From Isoetes taiwanensis (lineage: Eukaryota; Streptophyta; Lycopodiopsida; Isoetales; Isoetaceae), in contig JAJEKV010000041.1 of assembly GCA_021234155.1 (NCBI GenBank), positions 4,890,829 through 4,954,828 of the forward strand: a DNA stretch of 64,000 nt, in the 5' to 3' direction. A program made the position numbers and the translations under genes. Shown here in pieces: positions 57,142 to 64,000 of this stretch. Numbering within the stretch: position 1 is the first letter of the stretch; the number at the start of each line of letters is the position of its first letter. The notes under the pieces are model-generated. The model had not been told where the DNA came from, ran no database searches, and was given only the letters and a program-made list of their open reading frames with translations.

Positions 57142-58344
57142 AGGCAATGATTAAACCTCTAAAAGAGATGTTGAACTGGAAATAAAAATTGAGCATAACT
57201 GAAACTGGTCTGCACTTAAAGAAAGCGAAAAAAAAGATAGAAATTTATCAGACTTGTGGGCCACACTGGTAAGGACTGAGCAAGCCATTGTCCCATGAAT
57301 AAGGCCTTCTTTCTCCTGTTTGATATCTAAAAAAAAAGCTAGCTACATTCAAAAGATGAGGAGAACAAAGAGGAATAGAAAGGAGTATTGCATATGGATA
57401 TCCGACATAAAATCATACCTAAATCATTCACATGTTGATGTATGCATGGGTATCCTGGTAATAATTTTGTGCACTCTGCACATCTTTGACATTGTTTCTA
57501 GCATGGTTCTCAAATCATAAGTTGCAGTAAAGAAACACCATGCACATGAGTCTAACAGTAAAAGAATAAGTAAAATGTTAATCCACATATAGATTAGCTA
57601 CCTTGAGCCACATTCTTGACATGGTTCAACATCCAAATTACGTGAAAACACATTAAGGTCAATATAAAATCTGCCATGATGCCGACTGGGAACAAATCTC
57701 GTGAAAGAGGCTATCCACTGCTTCCTAAAGCTTCTTCAAGTTCTTCAACATCCACTGCTTCCTAGTTGCTCCACAACATGGTGAGCTCGACCTCATGATT
57801 TATACAGGCTTAGAACCAGCTTCATAGTCATAGTGCCAGTCACCATTTCGGCTAGACCTGTAAGCTCCATCAAAGCTCTGTGATTGAGCTTATAGTCTGA
57901 TACAATTCACGGATAAGATAATGCATCATATGCATAATGCCTAAAGCCAGGAGAGGGATGGCCATACCTAAGCCAAAAAAACTTGTAAGAGCAGAGATTG
58001 GGAAATGGAAACAGATGTGCCTACTTCATTGAGTCAAATCCGGATAGGTCACCCTCGCTCTAGACGTTGGAATGGTTCCAGTGACCTGCGTCAAAACCCT
58101 AAAGAAATATAAAGAACAATAGAGCCATCGCGATTCATGACACGTTGAAAGATCAATGCTCTTTTGCCCCCGCTTGGAATGATCATGACCGTTTATTCGA
58201 AGGGTTAATGTGGGCCGCCCGATCTAGGGCGTGATCCACAACACATGAGATAACCTTATAATATAGGATGTTACTAGTTACGCTGCCCAACGTTGCTGCG
58301 CTAATATCAAAACCTATAAATGATTAAGCCGCAATATAGCTTGT
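57142..58344. other. No gene recognised
   Basis: A/T-rich sequence without coding, RNA or element signature on either strand. Confidence 0.5.
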
Positions 58345-58373
58345 ATTCTATTCTATTCTATTCTATTCTATTA
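58345..58373. repeat. (TATTC)n microsatellite at the LINE 5' flank
   Basis: About five tandem TATTC units lie just upstream of the LINE ORF1. The same word forms the 3' tail of the truncated LINE at 57.1 kb. Confidence 0.8.
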
Positions 58374-58375
58374 TA

Positions 58376-59413
58376 ATGAGAGTTACAAAGATTTTTTATT
58401 TGAATAAACTAATACATTATAATAGGATAGCTATGGTGCCTAGCGTTGCAGGGCATTGGAACTTGCAAATATTGGGACACCTATTGGACATTGCATTGGA
58501 ACATTATATAGTAGTCAGACAAGTAGTGGCGCAGGTTGCACAGTTGGTTGCCCCAAACGGCCGGTTGGCAGACCAGGAGGCTACAATGTCTGGGATGCAG
58601 GGGAGGTTGGACACCCTAGAAAAGAGACAACCTGAAAGTCAAGAGGCAGCGCCCAGGCTTTCGGCCCTTGAGAAGAGGATGGCCGAATTCCAGCGGGAGA
58701 TGTATGATATGCGCATGCAGATGAAACAGACAAGTACCACCACAGGGGCGGCACCATCACCATGTCCAATACCTGAGGCAGAGATTGCACAGGGGATTAG
58801 ACGGGTCCTTCGCGAGGAGAAGGACCGCCAGTCTCGTCGGCTGAACATTGTGGTTCGGGGCTTGCCTGAAGAACAAAGGGAAGATCTCCCAGCTAAGCTC
58901 CATGTCCTGGTATTGGCAAGGCTCCGATTGCAGCACTTGACAGTAAGAAACCCGACCAGAGTCGGAGGGCCAAGCATGAGACCCCGACTAGTTAAACTCA
59001 CAGTGCTCGACCAGGCGTCGAAGACATTGATGCTGCAGCACGCTAGTCGCTTGAAGAGGACATCGGTGTACTTAGACATGGATCTGACCCCGGCTCAACA
59101 GAAGGAGAGGCAGGAGAAGTTCGCAAAGATTAGACAGGTCAGGCAGGCAGGGGGATCGGCAGGCCCGTTGAATGGCAGAATGGAGGTATTTGTGCCTCCA
59201 CGGCCAACAGTGGCAGAAGCGGCGACCAGGGGACCAAGCACTTCTGGATCCCCCACCTCCAGAATGGCGGATCACACACAGCAGCCAGGACCAAGTACCC
59301 GGGCACCACCCATAGCAGCAGAGCCAGACATGAGAATCCCAGCACCTGCCAATGACCCAACTCCTACAGCCTCCATGGGAACTGGGATAGGGCAACCACC
59401 ACAGACAGCATAG
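58376..59413 (+). CDS. LINE ORF1 protein, open
   Basis: A 345-residue open frame encoding an L1-like ORF1 nucleic-acid-binding chaperone. A heptad-rich region follows (QAT MSGM, then RLDTLEKRQPESQEAAPRL and MAEFQREMYDMRMQMKQ, about residues 67-122), likely a coiled coil. Then an RRM-like core with RRLNIVVRGLPEEQRED (about 153-170) and a C-terminal domain with RPRLVKLTVLDQASKTLMLQ and DMDLTPAQQKERQEK. The tail is P/S/T-rich. Residues 1-19 look unlike the rest, and a start at Met20 (58433) is equally possible. It is the only LINE frame in the window without a stop. Confidence 0.82.
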   Translation: MRVTKIFYLNKLIHYNRIAMVPSVAGHWNLQILGHLLDIALEHYIVVRQVVAQVAQLVAPNGRLADQEATMSGMQGRLDTLEKRQPESQEAAPRLSALEKRMAEFQREMYDMRMQMKQTSTTTGAAPSPCPIPEAEIAQGIRRVLREEKDRQSRRLNIVVRGLPEEQREDLPAKLHVLVLARLRLQHLTVRNPTRVGGPSMRPRLVKLTVLDQASKTLMLQHASRLKRTSVYLDMDLTPAQQKERQEKFAKIRQVRQAGGSAGPLNGRMEVFVPPRPTVAEAATRGPSTSGSPTSRMADHTQQPGPSTRAPPIAAEPDMRIPAPANDPTPTASMGTGIGQPPQTA

Positions 59414-62400
59414 GGAAGAGTGCCTTCGAATTGTATCGTGGAACTGTAGGGGATTTCCCTGGAAGCGCGGCGAGGGCATTGCTGAAATTGCTACAGGCAT
59501 GGACATCATCTTCTTGCAAGAGACATGGGAATATAGTGGTCATCTATTACCAGACATCCTGGGTATCATCATTTCTCACTGGCCAATGAGCGCCATGGCA
59601 AGCGAGGGTATGGAGGGGTCGCGTGCTACTTCAAAGATGCTATAGCATCCACAGTCTCGCTCCACAAGGCTGATAGACTCAACCGCTACCTGTGGATATG
59701 AGTGACGAGTGTTGCAGCCGCACCATCGCCCACTGTTTATCGCAGGATGTTATATCCCCCATGGAACTTCTAAGGCAGATATAGATGTGCATATGCCCTA
59801 TAGGGAACTGTATGATGACATAGAGCAGTATCGCCAGGAGGGTCATGTGTTGTTATTGGGAGATTTCAATGCACGTACGGCACAGTGGCAGTCGGTCACC
59901 TTTTAGGGAAATGCTGACTCCAACCTACTTTGGCTAGAAACGGAGGCCTCCCAACATGCAAGACGCTCCCAAGATACAATCTCCGGAGCCTTTGGAAGAG
60001 AGTTGGTCCAGCAATGTCAGATCTTCGGCATGGTGATCTGTAATGGTATGCTCAGGTGGCCGCGATCGGGGGGCTTCACTTGCAGAAGCGACGGGGGCGA
60101 TGGTGGAGCCAGCGTGGTGGACTATCTCCTAGCTCCAGTGCCAGAACTTGATATCATTTGAGATTTCGCGACATGCACACGAACAAGAGATGAAGAGACT
60201 TTGTCAGACCACTACCCACTTTATGTCACTTTGGATTGGAGGCACTCAGTGGCGTGGCCACAAGGCAGGTGCCCCCGGGGTTTGGGATACACCCCCAACT
60301 ATCGGAAGCAAGCAGGATACGAGGTAGTGCTTGAACGTGAGCTACAAGGGATTGATGCCCTCTACACATTGCATGATAAGTGTGAGTGGTTGGTGAAGGC
60401 CTTACGTGCAGCAGCCAATGAATGCTTTGCAGCAAGAAAGCCCCTGCGAAGGGACACTACGCAATTCCCTCAAAACCCCTGGTTTGACACTGAATATAAG
60501 GCTCTCAAGAGTCAGCTACGCAGCATCTTAGATCCACAGCTCCGGCCACAGACCATTAGGGACTATAAGGCATTCTTGATATCCAAAAAGCATCGCTACA
60601 TTGCAGAAAATCAGCAACGCATGTTTGATCTACTGATGACTGAGCCAAAAGCCTTTTGGCATAGAGTGCTGTATAAGAGGCATCAACCACCTGGCAATGT
60701 TACCCCAGATCAGTGGAGACAGCGGTTGGAGGAGTTGTATGACCCCCCAAGAGCAATCGCTGAAACACTACAGCTTTCAGAGGCGGACATCCACCAGGGT
60801 CTTAGGCATCTTGCTAATGGTAAAGCAAAAGACTTGCAGGGACTTTAGGCCGAGCTGTTGAAATGGGGTGGGCCAGCTTTGCTCGGGCCTTTGACAGGAA
60901 TAATCAATCAGGCCATCAGAGAGGGGCTGTCGCAGGAATGGATGGTTAGCAAAGTCACCCCTATTCATAAGACGGGAAGCAGGGATGACTTCACCAACTA
61001 CCGTATGATCATGGTGAGCCCGTTACTCGCGAAACTTCTAGCAGGTGTGCTGGAGAAGAAGTTAATGCAATGGGCGGAGGAAACTGGAGTACGTGCAGTT
61101 GGCCAAGCAGGTTTCCGCCCTGCCCACTCCACCAGTGATCATATTTTTACTCTCAGAATCCTTATGGAAGCTAGCCGCAATGCACGACGTGACTTGTATT
61201 GCTGTTTCGTGGATTTTAAGACGACATATGATACGGTCCCTCGGAACCTGTCGTGGCAACGCTTGTAGGAGCTACATGTCCCCCAGGATTTGCAGAATGC
61301 CATCTACCGGCTCTATGATGGAATATATGCCACTTTGCCTGCGTTAGACCACCGGGTGAACAGCACCATAGGTGTTAAACAGGGATGCCCGTTATCTCCA
61401 ACGCTTTTTGGACTCTATATTGACAAGTTGGAGACCTGGATGCAAGAACATGGAGGTGGTGGCCCGCAGTTGCCAAAGGCATATACAGTAAAATAGTTGC
61501 TCGATGCAGACGATCTGGGCTTATTATCCCATACAGTTAGGAGTATGCAGGAACATTTGGATGCTCTCAGTCAATTCTGTGACATAGCAGGAATGACAGT
61601 CAACCAGCAGAAAACCAAGCTGTTGCCAATCCTGTCTGCGCAGCATGATATCCCAGACTTCTATTACAGGGGACAAAGGATGGAATTTGTAAGGACCTTT
61701 AAGTATCTGGGAATCGATTTCTCTGCTAACATGCTATGGGATGACTGTGTAGAAAGAAGGGTCAGCGCGGGATGGAAAGCCCTGTATGCAATGCAGAATA
61801 GCTGTTACAGAATAGATCTCTGCGATTGGGCACGCAAAGCGCACTTGTTCCGAGCACTCGTGGAACCAGTATTGCTGTATGGGGTAGAGGTCTGGGGGCC
61901 AGCGGTTAGCAAGGGTACTTGGGATAAGCTAGAGAGGGTACAGAAGGCTTTCCTGACGTACAGCCTAGGCGTCAACATGGTGCCTTATCCGATTTTGCTG
62001 TATGAGACTGGCTTTTGGCCCCTGCAGCATTCTGCTACGCACAAGCACCTTGCGTATTTCCATAAGGTTGACAGAATGGATGCACACGTCTTCCTCCCCG
62101 GGCTCTGTTATTGGCACAAGGGCCACAACGTCTGAAGAGAGTGTGGCAGGAGCATTGTAGGGGATGGTTCGCAAGATGGTCCATAGACTATCAACACATT
62201 ATGGATATGTCGAATATCGTGGAGCAGGAGCTGCATTTGAATGAGCGCTTTTCTGCCTCTCTGTGGGATGCGCCCACTCTTGCAAAGCCCAAAACAGAGC
62301 ACTACCACACGTAGGTCAATCCGTCGCTTGAACACGGCCCCCACCAATATCTGAAGGCACACATCTCTACCAAGAAACGGAGAGCTATAGCTGCAATAAG

Positions 62401-62900
62401 GACAGGGTCCCACCACCTCAGAATTGAGACAGGCCGCTGGGGTATGGATGGAGGGCAGGGAATCCCCCGGCATGAGAGATTATGCCAGTGCTGTCACATG
62501 CAGATAGTAGAAGATGAACACCATGCTCTACAGGAATGCCCAGCATATGCACACATCCGAGCAGCTCATGCCGATCTCAGATGCTCTGAGATAGCAATTC
62601 ATCAACTGCTGGCTTCGCCAATGGTCTCGCGTCCTACATTCTGCAAGTCTCCACCGTCAGGGAGTCCCTCACAGCACAGGGAATTTGAGCGCCCAGATAG
62701 GGCCTCTCAATGCCTACTACAAGGGTTTTTCCTCCCACATGGGGGGGTTTTTTCCATCCCAGTGGTAGAGACACATTGTACATGGTTTCTGTTGTTTTCT
62801 TCTGTGTTTGGAAACTTTCCACTACATTGTATCACTGTCTCATAGGCCAGTTGGCCTCCGTGGACGTTAAAATATACTTCCTTCCTTCCTTCTTGGTTGG
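58376..62900 (+). mobile_element. Near-full-length LINE, inactivated
   Basis: Carries ORF1 (58376-59413) and a broken ORF2 (about 59420-62600). ORF2 shows an endonuclease (CRGDFPW-like start, MDIIFLQETWEY, LLLGDFNARTA), and a reverse transcriptase with QEWMVSKVTPIHKTGS, VGQAGFRPAHSTSDHIFTL, CFVDFKTTYDTVPRNLSW, GVKQGCPLSPTLFGLYID and a palm motif reading LLDADD instead of L-x-YADD. The thumb has HLFRALVEPVLLYGVEVWGP, and the C-terminal knuckle CQCCHMQIVEDEHHALQECP. In-frame stops lie at about 59896, 60847, 61267, 61494 and 62312, with frameshifts near 59700, 60150 and 62130. The 3' end is CTCCGTGGACGTTAAAATAT plus (CTTC)n. The 5' boundary is not certain. Confidence 0.88.
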
Positions 62901-62901
62901 A

Positions 62902-62937
62902 CATGTTATTGCTTATTATTCTAAAAGCAATAACATG
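62902..62937. other. Perfect 13-bp hairpin beside the LINE tail
   Basis: CATGTTATTGCTT (62902-62914), a 10-nt loop, and AAGCAATAACATG (62925-62937) are perfectly complementary. It starts a few bases after the CTTC tail of the LINE. Confidence 0.8.
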
Positions 62938-63840
62938 CTTATTCTTAATGGTATTGAGCATTGCTAGGCTATAAAAATCAAATTGAATTGGTCGAGGTGA
63001 AGGTGGTTCTTAGGCTAGAAGGTGGTTGACCGTAGTTAGAAGTATATAATAATTAAAATCTTATGTAGTATAATAGTGCATGGAGGAGTTCCTATATCCA
63101 ATGGATTTAAAAGACTATCAAGCTTCCGTTAAAATGTTTTGGCTATGTCATTGTATCATGGAAATTTTTGCATTTAAGTGGGGTGAATTTGCTCTAATGA
63201 CACTTTATCCACTGAGTTTTTACTCTCCATTGTACTTTATTTGTAACTTTCTTAATAAAGGCTCGCGTCCTTGAAAACAAATTGTATCATGGAAAATTCT
63301 ATAGAATACACAATTTCTCCTAAGTACGATACATTGGCCATTCCTCTTGTATTTTATTCACTCACAAATTGGCCATTTTCTGGGCAAGTTTTCGTCCACG
63401 CCCCTACTAAAGTTAGAACATAATGGAAAAGCTTCAATTGAACTACATAGCCTATGGGGCAAGTAAAACCAACTCATACAATATCATTTACCAAACGTAG
63501 GTTGTGATTTTCAATTGATTTATCACAACTACATTTGTAAATGGTCAATGCTTTCTCAAAGATAACATACCTGAATTTGCCACTCAATCATTTAGGCATA
63601 ATTTGCGTCTTTTTCGTTGTAGCAAAATAGAGCATTTGAAGAAATAAGTTCTTGTTTCCAAGATGCATCAATCAAAAAACACCCAGCATAGGTCATGAAT
63701 CCAAACTGGCGGCCAACCAAAGTTGTAGTTCCTCAAATGCCTAACTTCTTTTGCAAAGAGTATGAAGATATTAAAAGTTGAAAACTAAAAGCTAAAAGAT
63801 TATATTTCTAGACTAAGAGGATCATTACATTTTACACGAA
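62938..63840. other. No gene recognised
   Basis: No coding or element signal was found. Confidence 0.5.
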
Positions 63841-63850
63841 ATAGGTACAC

Positions 63851-64000
63851 TATAGCAAAGCTTTGATTTCAAGCTTCAGAGACATATCAACAAGATTACT
63901 GCCAAGGATGATATCAAAGTTGACTCCACTTTTAACTATCTGCCCATGGATGAGCTTTCCCTTCCCTATAAATCCTACAGTGTCGCATGCTCCGAAAATG
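63851..64000 (-). pseudogene. PPR gene fragment at the window edge
   Basis: On the minus strand from the window end: FGACDTVGFIGKGKLIHGQI, then VKSGVNFDIILGSNLVDMSL and a stop soon after. The pattern A-C...G-K-x-I-H-x-Q-I-x-K-S-G...D...G-x-x-L-V-D-M is that of a PLS-type PPR protein; normally M-Y follows. The gene continues outside the window, so whether it is a whole gene with an exon end here or a broken one cannot be told. The stop after SLKLEIKALL favours decay. Confidence 0.6.

Noticed and set aside
58581-59509. Long minus-strand frames opposite the LINE ORF1
   Set aside because: They are shadows of ORF1, which has recognisable coiled-coil and RRM-like regions.

Overview
This window looks like nuclear DNA of a land plant with a large, repeat-rich genome. 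The evidence is spliced genes with canonical GT-AG introns, many pentatricopeptide-repeat (PPR) relics of both P and PLS type, a U-box/ARM relic, a nepenthesin-like protease, and Ty1/copia, Ty3/gypsy, Helitron, LINE, SINE, MULE and MITE remains. A fern or other non-seed plant is possible, but I cannot fix the species. Only two protein genes look intact: a single-exon secreted aspartic protease (23377-24612, -) and a six-exon organellar-type ribosomal protein bL17 gene (51230-52193, -). The bL17 gene was assembled exon by exon and closes exactly to 169 codons plus a stop.

0-18 kb: CCATT-rich DNA, then a 360-bp satellite-like array, then a tandem duplicate of a plant gene I associate with DUF6817. 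The second copy is cut at 5256 and its 3' half lies 11 kb away on the other strand (15341-16212). A Helitron Rep/helicase is cut at the same two places (5257-6997, - and 16213-17471, +). One inversion of 5257-16212 explains both. Inside the inverted block are PPR, Ty3/gypsy and Ty1/copia remains and a decayed U-box/ARM gene.

18-37 kb: degraded pieces of an unidentified (possibly Treslin-like) gene, the intact aspartic protease, a decayed PLS-type PPR gene, some orphan candidate exons, and a second, broken aspartic protease whose first catalytic triplet reads DTV.

37.6-43.4 kb: a Mutator-like element bounded by 9-bp target duplications (TCGTATCCC). Its inverted arms carry a strictly 29-bp-periodic array of GTGATTCC...GGAATCAC hairpins (14 units right, 3 left). 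It holds a piece of a C2-domain gene (Pack-MULE-like), and a 5'-truncated LINE with a 43-bp target duplication is nested in it.

43-64 kb: a decayed P-type PPR gene with an internal tandem duplication, short tandem repeats, the bL17 gene with a telo-box, an old LINE ORF1 fragment, a tRNA-derived SINE, a foldback MITE, a truncated LINE with a 22-bp target duplication, a near-full-length but inactivated LINE (58.4-62.9 kb), and a PPR fragment running off the right edge. The LINEs share a 3' end (GGACGTTAAAA) followed by a microsatellite tail rather than poly(A). Several premature stops are TAG where a related copy has a glutamine codon, as expected if methylated cytosines decayed by deamination.
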